Below, one piece after another: positions 44,690-55,292 of a stretch of 64,000 nt of DNA; the stretch's first letter is position 1; the number at the start of each line of letters is the position of its first letter. This DNA comes from Ganoderma boninense. Taxonomy: Eukaryota > Basidiomycota > Agaricomycetes > Polyporales > Polyporaceae. The position numbers were made by a program, and so were the translations under genes. The notes under the pieces are model-generated. The model worked only from the letters and a program-made list of their open reading frames with translations, did not search any database and had not been told where the DNA came from. Location: NCBI GenBank assembly GCA_002900995.3, contig CM035315.1:2810814-2874813 (forward strand), read 5' to 3'.

Positions 44690-47600
44690 TTACGATCCAG
44701 ATGCCTCCTAATTGCGATCAGAGTAAGTTCAAAGCCATGTTCCTTGACAGAGGTGTGAACACGTACGGGCGATGCAGACGAGTCAAAATTGAAATCAAAG
44801 TCTTCATCGAGGATCTCGAGCTCCCGTCTGAGGCACGGTTCCAGCGAGGCGAGCCATGCTTGGTCGTAGCAGTTGCGCCAAAGACCCAGGGGCGCGATTC
44901 CGTCCTCGGTAGAATCCTTGGGCAAGACTCGGTCCCGCGGTGGGTTACCTCGTGTGGCCCGTTGTCCAACCGGTTTGCCATACAGGGTGCGGTATTCGCT
45001 GTCGAGCAACCACCAGTAGTTGCAAAGTTCTTGGCTCGCCCATCTTGGACGTAGGATATTGAACTGAACGGGGAACTTCTTCGTTTCACCGCCTACGGGC
45101 TCATCACCGTCCATGTTACCAGGTTCGAGCAGAAGCCATAGTTGAATATGGCGAAGGTTGTCGCGTCGACGAACGACGAGACTACGAGCAAAATGAATCT
45201 GATGCGTTGGATTGAAGCCTGGGTTAGAATTTGAGCGCATAATAGCCTACATAAATGCTCACTGAACGCTTTCTCGAGTTCTTCGCAGCCTGTGCTTTGA
45301 TGGTGTTCAACCTGTCCTCGCTGAGTGGCTCGATTGACTCTCGCCAACGTTTCCTGCAATAGGGCATGTGTTTGTCGAGGACATCTCCGATTACTTCCCG
45401 AGTAAGGAGATGTTCGGGAGTCGGATTCTTAGAATATGCGCCCCCTGCGACCCTGGCAAGATAGTGGTCGACGAATACCTCCCGGGCTACTCGATTGGGT
45501 TTGAAAAGCTTCCAGGATTTGTCGAAGTCGATGAAAAAGTCCTGGGTCGTGCACTTCAACTTACCCTCGTCGAAATCCTTGATCTGTTCCTCGGTCAGAG
45601 AGGGGAATAGAACGCCGGAATGCGACCAGACGTCGATCCCCAGCATGCTCTGCAGCAGATTCCTGACACGGGCCTACAGTAAGGTTAATCTCCGGTTCTA
45701 ATGAGCGTGGCGTGGCGGACATAACCACATACCTTGACCCTAGTGAGATGTTCAGATTCCTGAACATCAGCGTCTTTCTCCGTTCCGTCCCCGTGCTCTG
45801 CACCCCATCGGGATAGCCTCTCGTTGAGACGGTTCTTCCTCTTGCGGGCACCTAGCGATGGGTGGTTCAACTTACGATCGCGTACGGATTCAACTGGAGT
45901 CCGCTTGCGGCGCCCGGGCGACTTCGGTGCCGTCGAGGGACCTGTTGGAGTGATGGGGTTCGAGGCTGGCCCGGGAGCTTCAGGCGGACTGCCAGACTGC
46001 GAATTCTCTGACCGCAAGTCTAAGACGGCCTGGATCGCTTGTCGCCTGCAGCTGGTCTTAAGTAAGGGGAAGAATTGATAAACGATGGACTTACTGCAAC
46101 TCAGAGTTTTCCTTCAACCCGTCTCTGAGTGCTCGCAGCTCGTTGAAAAGCATCGCGACGACTGCTCCCGTTAAGTTACCCGACTGGTCTCCTGACATGT
46201 GCCTAGGCTGGGGCTGCAGTTTGTCATACGTCAAACTCGTTGAGCTGTAACCAGGAGAACGAACTGCTCACAGTTGGGCCTTGGTAAACAGGTGGCGAGC
46301 CTGGTGGCGAGCAACCAAGAACATCGACAGCTCGGCCCTAAACCGTGTATTTAACAGACAACCCATGGCAAGCACGGGCGAATGACAGTAGCATACCTTG
46401 CCTTTATGCCAAGATGGGAGCGTCTGATACTCGGAGCCAGCGTTCTCGTCGTTCTTGAAAATTCATGTCAACAGTGGTCATCATGGGGCACATACCGGAC
46501 ACTACTCACGAAATGGTCTTCCGAAAAGGGAAAGCAACTACCGCCATTGAAATCACCGTAACCCTCATTCATCGGTCGGCTCTCCGGAGGCACCTCAGAA
46601 GTCACTCGCGAAGTTGGTGCCTGTGAGGTGCGGGGTGTCAAATGCGGAGACCAAGGGTCATCTTCATCGCTGGAACCTCCGGAGTCTATATCAAACATCT
46701 GGATGTCTGAGTGTGTGGACTGGCTTGCAGACGGAGTTGAGGTGTCCGCGACTACCTGAGCCCACGGCGGTGCATGTGAAAAGAGTCCACTAGTGCCCAC
46801 TGATGTGGGCGATGGCCGTCGAAGCCCCAAACTACTGCTCGGATGAATCATCTCGGGAGCAAGCGGCCGGCAGTGCGGAAATACAGGGGCAGTCGGCTGA
46901 TGTTGAGCAGACCCAGGGCGCGTGAGATCGGGCACAGGAGGCAGCTGCGCAGCTTGAACGACCGCGGTGAAGGGGTCCGAGGGCTGGACGGATCCGTGGT
47001 ATGAGTTCGTGACTGGTGGGCGGCGGCGGCGGCGCGGCAGAGGTGGGGTGGTAATGGCCAAGGCGGCGGCAGCGGCAGATGAGGAGAGAGGAGGAGGGAG
47101 GAGGTGGTGGAGGAGGAGGAGGAGGAGTGGTGGAGGAGAGGTGGAGGAGGTGGAGGAGGAGGAGGAGGAGGAGGAGGTGGTGGTGGTGGTGGTGGATGCT
47201 GTTGAACGACCGGCACAGGAAGCACGCTGGGGTTTCGAGGTTGGTCGCGTTGTGCGATGCAATGATATGACTGGTGGGGATGGCCATAAACGCCGCTTCA
47301 TTAGCGGCTACCTGTGCTTGTGCAGTCTCCTTCGAATACATCTCAATAGTATGGTAGCGGTCCTCATCGTTCAGTCGAGCCCAAGCCTTCTGAGCTTCCT
47401 CGTCGCTCTGTAGGACGTAAGTGAGCGTGCAGGCATATGTAAATATCCCCACATACCATCAACTCGCGGTCTTGGCGGTAGTAGCGCCAAAGACGTTTGA
47501 AGAAGTCAAGAAGTGGCGGATTGGCTGGAGCGATTCGAGCTCGACGGGCCAGATCTTGCTCATATGCGACCATCGCCCGAAACCCATTGTAGGGCGGGAC

Positions 47601-48163
47601 AGCTGGAATCCCGTCGAACTTGAAACGCTGAGAGCGTACAAAGAAAATGTTGTGAGTAACAGGCCGAGAATATAAAAACACGAGAGCCCTTACCGGTTCC
47701 GGTTTTCCTGGCGGCTTACGATAGCTCATGCGAGGATCCTGGAATGACAGCTTCGGCCTGGATTAGAACATGTAAGCACTGGGACGATATATTGTACTCA
47801 CTTCATAGCCATGTGAAAGCTCATGATGGGGAGGGTGTAACTGAAACTCTGTGAGCGACGAAGCAACCTGTTGCCAGGCGTGATGTCACGTACGCGGTGT
47901 TTTCCCCCTTTAGCGGCCTTGACATTGTCGATTTCATGCGCGAGCTTGTCCTTAAGGCGCCGTTTAGGAGGATGCGATTCAAAAGATACCTCTGGAACAG
48001 CAGTAGAGTGATCCGAAGTCGTCGTGACACCATCCCCGGGATGTGTTGGAACGTCGGGCTTGTTTGGGAGAGATGTGGAGGACGTCGAAGACCCAGAGTG
48101 CATAGAGACGTTGCTTGTCTGGGGGGTAGAAGACGCACCCGAAGGGGGCGCGTTTCCCTCCAT
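44690..48163 (-). CDS. Gene E: large protein of unknown family, paralogue of gene D
   Basis: ATG at 48163. A Ser/Thr/Pro-rich N-terminus with a basic patch (PPKRRLKDKL) leads to RFKFDGIPAVPPYNGFRAMVAYEQD, a helical block (EEAQKAWARLNDEDRYHTI) and a very Pro-rich stretch caused by a GGA/GGT microsatellite (47080-47210). The conserved C-terminal half (46000-44690) then has LLTREVIGDVLDKHMPYC, NLRHIQLWLLLEPGNMDGDEPV, DGIAPLGLWRNCYDQAWLASL and an acidic DEDFDFNFD. The last intron leaves a short exon ending TAA at 44690. The C-terminal half aligns with gene D, which lacks the microsatellite. It follows SUN gene 2 by 324 nt on the same strand. Function unknown. Confidence 0.75.
47078..47210. repeat. 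GGA/GGT microsatellite inside gene E
   Basis: Long imperfect trinucleotide runs of GGA and GGT on the + strand. On the coding strand they give a proline run in one frame, and Leu/His or Ser runs in the others, so length changes or slippage would alter gene E. Which frame is used cannot be decided without transcripts. Confidence 0.85.
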
Positions 48164-48487
48164 GGCGGGGTAACTGCGTGGATGAGATGAAGTTCATGCG
48201 ACCGAGGAATATATAGCTTGCCTCCATGTCCGACAAAGGGATTGAAAGGCTTGGGCAACGCCGCTCCATTTTTTACTGCCAAAGAGGCTGAGGGGTGAGT
48301 AAGCAAGGTCAAAGTGGTTAGTTAACGGTCTCAACGTAGACAGGTGGTCGTGGTGTGGCAAGACAAATGCCTTCGAGTTGGTTCCCATCGTTACGAGTGT
48401 CACAATGTCACGCTTTCAACACTACAGAATCGGCTTGGACAAAACTTATGGCAACCTGCCGAGGCGCTCCTCCTCATGCAAAATGCC

Positions 48488-49553
48488 TTATTGGAAGGCA
48501 CATTCGCCATGTACTCGAACACGATACAAGCACGTCATGTCGCTACCCCAGTTGCCAAGTATCTCTAAGATAAAGACTCCAAAAAAAATGCGCGCATCGA
48601 CAATGAGAGGGTCAAGGGAGAATGTTTGCACATTGTTCGGGGAATAAATATCGTACTCAAAGGTGGCTAGGATCACAAACGTGAGATTGGCAGTGAAGGA
48701 TGGTTCTGTACGTCCAACGTGAGGCGGGATACGAGATGATGAGCTCGGCATGTCTGGCTCAGATATGACTCGAAAGGCGTCCGTGTTGCTGCCGCCGTCC
48801 AGTGCCCCCCAGAGCGCCATGATCCGGGGAGCCTGGCCAATATCTGCGGCGATCTCGATTGGGAGATGGTCAATTGTGACGTGAGTCGGAAATAACATCT
48901 CCGACGTTCGAAACCCGAGCTGTCCAGCGTCGTGGGGAAACTTCCAACAGCTACTGACCCGGGTATTGTCAGTCAGTGAGACGTTGGGGGAGCTGTCCAT
49001 GTGTGGAAGGACTAGGGTGTCCTCGAGAACAATGCCCGTTAAATCCTGGATGACCCTGGCCCCGTGCGCGTACAGCGCAAAATCAGGTCGTCCAACGGAA
49101 TCTTTAGAGAGGCGGAGGATAGCTTGGTCGACGTACGCACGAACGTCGGGCGAAATGCCACCTGACGAGGGAGATTGAACGTCAGAGCGTTCTATGGCCC
49201 GGCCGAGGGCATAGGAAGAGAGGGCGACCAGGAGGGCGCAGAGGGCAACCAAAATGCGGGAGCGCGTCCAATCTTGTGCGCCATCGACGTATTTTGTAGC
49301 CTCGTCCCGAGTCTGATTTGACGTCATGGAAGAAGTCGCCCTCGTATGAGTTTTGGCGGGGGAATCTCGACCGGCGCTAGCCACCAACGTCTCCGTCGTC
49401 CGTCCAGGTGTATTTGACCAGCTGACTACTGGTGTCTCCACTAGTGGGTAAACGTTAGACCTCAGCCTTTCTGAGGCGAAATATCTGGTACCTACAGTCT
49501 GATTGAGAACGAGGCTCGTAAACGAAGCGACCAGGGTTGAAAGGGTCGCCCAT
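48488..49553 (-). CDS. SUN-domain protein 2 (nuclear envelope type)
   Basis: The start is the ATG at 49553. A short first exon (MGDPFNPGRFVYEPRSQ) joins over an intron (about 49443-49497) to a 317-codon exon ending TAA at 48488. A single membrane helix (ILVALCALLVALSSYALG) lies about 80 residues in, followed by a short stalk. The SUN domain then shows VSSCWKFPHDAGQLGF, THVTIDHLPIEIAADIGQAPR, LATFEYD, NNVQTFSL and IFGVFILEILGNWGSDMTCLYRVRVHG. The frame is intact throughout. By family knowledge the SUN domain lies in the perinuclear space. It is divergently paired with WD40-2 across only 74-146 bp and followed by gene E. Confidence 0.93.
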
Positions 49554-49627
49554 GGCAGGTTACAGGAGTGGCGCGGATACCCGAGAAGGTGGCCGTTCTG
49601 GGGGAAGGCGTCTAGGCGCCCTATCGG
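49554..49627. promoter_or_regulatory. Shared divergent promoter of SUN2 and WD40-2
   Basis: The ATG of SUN2 (minus, 49553) and the first ATG of WD40-2 (plus, 49628; alternative in-frame ATG at 49700) are 74 (or 146) bp apart, so both genes must use the same short control region. No TATA box is evident. Confidence 0.65.
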
Positions 49628-51125
49628 ATGGAACCCGCTAGCTCTCGAATGACGGGTTTAACTGGTTCATGCCCCTCCCCCACTCGTCGGACCACCAACA
49701 TGACGTCTTCTGGCCAAGTCTCTCCTCTACGATACGAAGTTCTCACCAGAATGAGCGACGGTCACACTGGCGGCGTGGCTGCCATCGCTTTTAGCCCCTA
49801 CGGAACCTATCTCGCAACGGGAGGTTTGGACTCGCACGTCTGTATCTGGACGCTCTCCGATCAACGCTTGCTCCACGTCGTCCGCGGCAGCAAGCCTGTT
49901 CTATCTCTGGCGTGGCTCCCAGAACAAGAAAAGACACTCCTCTGCGGCATCGAAGATGGAGCAATAATGGTGCTCCGTGTAACATCTGTGAGTGCGCTAT
50001 CAGTACTATTCCGGTTGAATCACCCTCAAGCCTCACGTCAGCTCGGACAAGAAGCTATCCGCTTTTGGGCTCACAACTTTCCCGTTGAGCATCTAGCAAT
50101 GAAAGGCCATTACCTCGCAACGGGTGCTCAGCAAGAGGTTACGGTCTGGAAGGGTGGACGGACGGGTGCGTAACTTGCGTATTCATGTTCTGCATATCTC
50201 CTGGTGACCTGCAATAGGTCAGACCTGGAAGCGCATCACTCGGCTCCCGAAGCCTCCCCAGACATCGCATAATGCACGCAGTGAAGTCCTTGCCACCGGC
50301 CTTCACTGGACGAAGTCAAGCTCTCACTCATCTATACTTCTAGTCACCTACATGCACCATGGCGTCCTGTGAGTCTGATTTGTTTGTACTGTCTTCCCTC
50401 GTTGATGTCCGGTGTTAGAATTTACAACCCGACGGACTGGAGCCTTATTCAAGCACTCGCGCTCAACGGGTGCATGTGCGTTGTGACACCTCTCCCTGAC
50501 TTCCTTGACATTGATGCGCTTCGCGTTCAAGTGCGGCTTCTAGTGTTACAGCAGATGGGAGTCGGCTTGCAGTGTCGAATTTGACCGGTTTTGATATATA
50601 TTCCCTGAACACTATGCGGTCGGAGGGAGCTTATTATCACGTTGTGGGCGAGATATACGCTACACCTGTTCTCTTCGCGCACAGAGGAAACGCGCTCCTT
50701 GGAGGAAGTGCTGTCGGTGAAGTCGGCATGTGGGATGTTACTACAAAGCGAAAGCACTTCACACTCAGGCTACAAGGTGTGTTATGTGATGGTTATGTAG
50801 GCAGCACTGACATTCAATTCTAGCGACGGACCGAGTACTTGCGCTTGCCGTCAGTAGAATTTTTCCCATTCACAAACCCGATGCTTAAGCTATGCATTGT
50901 TAGGCTCACTACGACCGGATGCACGACCGCTTTTTCATTGCTACGGGGATTAGTCATCCCGATGCTGAAGAAGCCGTTGTCATTTGGAGTGCTGCAGGCG
51001 GTAAAGTACCTTCAGCCGGGTGGTTTCGGTATATCTCCATTTCTGCACTTATCATCGCAGTCGCCCTTGCCGTGGCCTTCAGGCGTCCCATTGGTAACCT
51101 GTCAGGACAGTGGTGGGGCGTATAG
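49628..51125 (+). CDS. WD40-repeat protein with C-terminal membrane anchor (WD40-2)
   Basis: ATG 49628 or, matching the paralogue's length better, ATG 49700. Blades: GHTGGVAAIAFSPYGTYLATGGLDSHVCIWTL; VLSLAWLPEQEKTLLCGIEDGAIMVL; HNFPVEHLAMKGHYLATGAQQEVTVW; then, after introns, GLHWTKSSSHSSILLVTYMHHG, a VGEVGMWDV blade and RFFIATGISHPDAEEAVVIWS. The last 45 residues hold a membrane helix (YISISALIIAVALAVAF) followed by RRP and end at TAG. It is an intact paralogue of WD40-1. A tail-anchored propeller next to a SUN gene suggests, by inference only, a membrane adaptor at the nuclear envelope or ER. It converges with the JmjC gene downstream (232 bp between ends). Confidence 0.87.
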
Positions 51126-51356
51126 CTTGGAGTCCTGCTGTGGTCGCATGTTTTGCCTGCGTGGTACAATATATGTACACATATGTATCTCTTCGTAATC
51201 AACAGCTTTCGCACTGGGGATACCTGTGTACGGGCATCAAATGTTGCATTCAATGCTCTCCAAATTGTGTCCAAGGATAAGACCTTGCCAGTGCGTAGAA
51301 ATTCATGTCATTCTTTCCACTTCGCGGAGATGACCACAGCCACAGATACACTGATT

Positions 51357-53766
51357 CTAAGATGTACGTGCTCCAGAAGGGACGCTTAATTGTCCCTGCG
51401 CCAACGCCTTGTCATAGTGTTCCTTGAACGCATCCACCGAGAGGCATTCAAAGCTGGGCCGCAACGAAGGAATGACAAAAACATGATGCACACTTCGCCT
51501 AGACGGAACAGAGTTCAGTGTGAATAAGTCTGGCAGCTCCACGGTGAAACGATACTTACAGGTGGGAAAACACGCCATGCGCTTGCATGAAGGTTCTGTC
51601 CTGCCGATCACAAGCTGGATGGGGGCATTTGTATACATGGAACGCTGGGGTAAGTACGCCACAATGTCCGGTCTTATGCTTCTTGCGCCTCACAGCATCC
51701 TCTTGAGCTGCTGGGGTCTCGCGGCTGCGCTTCCGCTTTGCCTGAATCCTGGTGAGCGGACGGCCAGTTGGATGTGCGTGTTGTGAGCCAAGGGACACCC
51801 AAGCGTGCCAGAGCATGCTCTGAAGTTGAAGGACGTCGGGCATAGATGCACGACGAAACTCCTCGGTCATTGCATGACTCAAGGCGATACCCTCTGCGCA
51901 AAGGAAATCACATGCCACCTTCATGCACGAATGGAGATTGCTGACCTTAAGAAAATGTGAGAGAAGAGAACCAAGGCAAATTAAATTCCGTTCGTACCTG
52001 GTGAGCACAACCAGCAGGTATGAAAATCGCGTCACCCAATCGTTGACAGATCTCAAACGCGCGTATGTCTCACTTGGCCAGCTCAAGCCGCATCGAGAGG
52101 GTCAGGTACGTCGATCGAGCGTGAATGGGATCCTCATCCTCCGCGTACAGTCCCAGCTCACGCAGGTACCGTCGAATGGGCTCCGAATCCTCCGGGCGAA
52201 AAATGTGCCACAAGGCTCCTGGAGATTGGGGATCGCTGGCAGATGAATGGACCAAAATATTGACAGCACTGGTAGCGTCGAGATGGAGTGGCGTTGACCC
52301 CCGCTCGTTGAGATCTCGAGTCGCTATGTACATCTTCGGGCCTATCTTGAGTGAGTATAGAGCTCGAGAGTACGAAGGAGGATACTGTACTCACCTAAAT
52401 CTGGTTTCAGGCTGGGGATATTATGGGGAGAGTCAGGCCAATGTGCCCCCAAGTTCCGGAATCCGTTATACCGAGTATAGGATGGGAAGGGGACAACATC
52501 CATGAATGCGTCAAAGTGTCTTTTGGAATGAGCTTTAAAAGACGAAGATGGCGGCCAGTCCTGTGCAGAATACTTCAGCCACTGCATGAAATAGATGCAT
52601 AAATAGTACTCACCTTGACTTTGATCGCAAACGGGCGGTCTACATTTTCTTGAGAAAATGTGTCAAAGAATTCCCTCGCAGTCACAGAAACCTCCACGGG
52701 TGAAGGATCGACAACCTTGATCATCTTGACGCGTACATGTCCGTGTGTGTCGACAAAGTCTTGGGGCAGCCAAGAGCATTGCATTGCATCTGTCGTATTA
52801 GGCACGACCACGGGGATATTGAGAGCCCACAGTGACTGGAACAGGGCCTCTTTGCCAGCCTGGACAGAGGGTGCAATGTGATCGCATTGGGCATGCACCC
52901 GCAGTTGATTCGTTGCGTTGGTTCCAGTTGGCTCCCGTTCCTGATTACCATCAAGTACAAGTTGAACGCTGTCGATCATCGCCTTGACTTGTCCAATCTT
53001 GGTGCGGCAGAGCGGAAGGAACTTGTGGCGAACCTAAAACATATTTCATCGCATTGTACGAGTTGACGATACATTTAGTTCACGAATCGTACCGTTTGAC
53101 TAGCGCATGAGGCCTCAGTTACCTCGCCACGAGTTCGACAAGTTGTACATATTTCGTAACCACAGGTCTCGCACAGAAAGGCGGAGGACATAATAGATGT
53201 GGAGCACGAATCTAATCACGGTGAGTTGCCTGCATTACCCTGTCAGACCTCCGGGCTCATGCTCACCGCATACTATTCGAGCCCCTTCATCAGGGCATTT
53301 CCGGATAAGGTCAGGCAACTTCTCGTGGGTCTCCATATCCGCGAGCATTGCTCCCACCCATGGCGCAAGTGCAGCCTATAACGTTCAGGTTTCACTTTAA
53401 CCTCAAAGGCCAAAACACGCTTACCTTCATCTCTGCTGCGTGCTGCTCTGTAGGAGCGGGGTAAAGCATGCGCTGGTAACTGAATCGCGGCTGGCCTTGG
53501 AGTGTGCTTCCTTCAGAGCTTGCTTCCAAGAATCCGACGATCTGGTTACCGTCCGTGCCTCTCTGAATAGTCCGGAAGCCTGCACAGGAGTCCGTCAGCC
53601 TGAAGAAACGCAAAGAAAGGAATAGTGACGCACCCTTAAACCGACACGCATCATTGACTGGGGACCGCTGTGCACACACATGGCAGAGCGAAAGTGGAGA
53701 TTGCGTCCTCGTAGTACGGGTCCTTTTAGCGGAACAAACCTTGTCCTGCACTACGACAGTGTTCAT
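51357..53766 (-). CDS. KDM3-like JmjC protein with zinc fingers, one internal TGA
   Basis: Exons from ATG 53766 give a CHVCAQRS zinc-type segment, then PDEGARIVCDSCSTSIMSSAF and LCETCGYEICTTCRTRGE, the cysteine array that precedes the JmjC domain in KDM3/JMJD1 proteins. The JmjC domain has VKDWPPSSSF, PDLGPKMYIA, the iron-binding HxD in PLHLDATSAVN, and the distal His in FIPAGCAHQ. C-terminally there is a C2H2-like finger (YKCPHPACDR ... HGVFSH), spliced through a canonical donor (51558) to a last exon ending TAG 51357. Such enzymes demethylate histone H3K9 with Fe(II) and 2-oxoglutarate. A TGA at 52070-52072 interrupts the exon between HxD and the distal His, so the copy may be inactive. Confidence 0.85.
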
Positions 53767-53841
53767 ATTTGTGGAGCACTGGACCTGTTGAACCTGATGG
53801 ACGGTGGAATGGCCGTCTAGGTGCGATCTGAGGGAGATGCA

Positions 53842-54975
53842 GAGTGTATAGTGACAGGTTGCAGGTGCCCTAGTGGAGCAAAGTCGAGGATGCGCGTGGC
53901 AAGAGCACTGCAAGAGCCGCAGAGCAGAGCGGAGCAGAGCAGAGCCGGAACGCGGGGCGGCGCCTGAGGGCGGATTGTTCCGGACCGTAGCCGAAGCGGG
54001 TCGGCGGGATCGACGTGTCCTCCTGCCTTGGCTGGCACCGTCAAGCATGACGACCCCGCCTTGGCTCCCGATGCGCTCTCACTCGCCCCCATCATCTCGG
54101 TCAACCTGCAAGGGCACTCTGTGCACCCTTGCGGTGACGGTCCGGCTCGATTGGCTCACCTCCCTGGAGGCGTCGGCGGGCGAGACCTGAGCAGGGGTGG
54201 GAGGAGCACGACCGTTGCGCTGGCCGACCCCCGACACACTTCGGCCACACTCTCGGACTCCGTACTCCCCATCGCCGCGATCTCAACATCTCCACCCTGA
54301 AGATAAGGCAAGACTCGCTCACTGCTCTTGAAGGCGTCACCTGGTGGAGCCCGAGCAGGGTGTCCCCACACATCGAACGTATGTACGTGTTTTCTCTGTT
54401 GGAACATGGTCCGCTGGGGGTACTGACTTTTTTCTCTTGGCCAGAGTCAGACTGCCAGACTCGACAACGGCTCCCATCCCCCACATCCTCCTCACCTATA
54501 TCGATTCTACTCCCATTCTAGGATGCCGAGCCTGGGATAGAATACCCTCGGTGTTGACGTCGCCGAATCCGTCTTATAACAGTCTGTGAGTGTTTGTTAT
54601 ATTACGTAGAGACGGGACGGACGCCGAGGGAGGATCCAAGTTTCGGCGTAGAGGCAGAAAGGCTAGGAAGGGAGGACGAGAGGTCAGACTGGTCTGTCTG
54701 GCGTCCCCTTGTCGAGGCCAACATCATGCTCGAGGGCGGACAGCCTCTGAGCTGCCATGAGCGCGTCCATTTCTGTCCAGCAGCGACCTGCTGTATCACC
54801 GCACCGACGTGCTTCGCTGCGGGTTATCCCCTGTTCTTATGTGCGCCCGTCTTCTTCCGATGCTTGGATGACGCGTCGTGCTGCTAACTCACTGCAATGT
54901 CACTTTGCATCTGCGAACCGCACTGACTTCGGTTGACTGGACAGGCACGCCTGAAGCTTTCATCATCATCGTAGA
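53842..54975 (+). repeat. Dispersed repeat, copy 3 (type II); right arm of inverted repeat
   Basis: Matches copy 2 in reverse orientation nearly base for base. The left end (GAGTGTATAGTG, 53842-53853) lies 76 bp upstream of the JmjC start, so the repeat forms that gene's promoter-side flank. It also carries GAGC(G/A)-rich microsatellite bases (AGAGCAGAGCGGAGCAGAGC, 53923-53942) that copy 2 shares. Confidence 0.92.
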
Positions 54976-55292
54976 ATATTTTAGACCACTCCGCACCAGT
55001 GTCAACGTCATTGATACGTACACCGGCACAGAAACAATCGCTCTGGCTCAGTCCGGTGAGGCCACTACATTGCTTGGAGCCCATCATGCTGACGGGTTCT
55101 GAATAATGTGCACAGCTCGGCGAGCGAAGACGGTGCTTCCCTGTGCGTTACACGGCGTTCACAGCGTTGCAAGTATCTTGCGTCCATGACAGCTCGCTTC
55201 TTTTTTTATTGCGAGGCGACGTTCCTCGCTGGACAACACATTCACCTTCCTGCCCGTGGATCAGTTCTCTCGGGTATTGGGAGACGTAGGTC

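Noticed and set aside
47041..47270. Plus-strand Gly/Arg-rich frames over the GGA repeat
   Set aside because: They are the complement of gene E's microsatellite and have no other coding support.
43361..53853. CACTATACACTC at the outer end of both type II repeats as CACTA transposon termini
   Set aside because: No matching inverted end at the other side of either repeat and no 3 bp duplication seen. The motif may just be shared flank.
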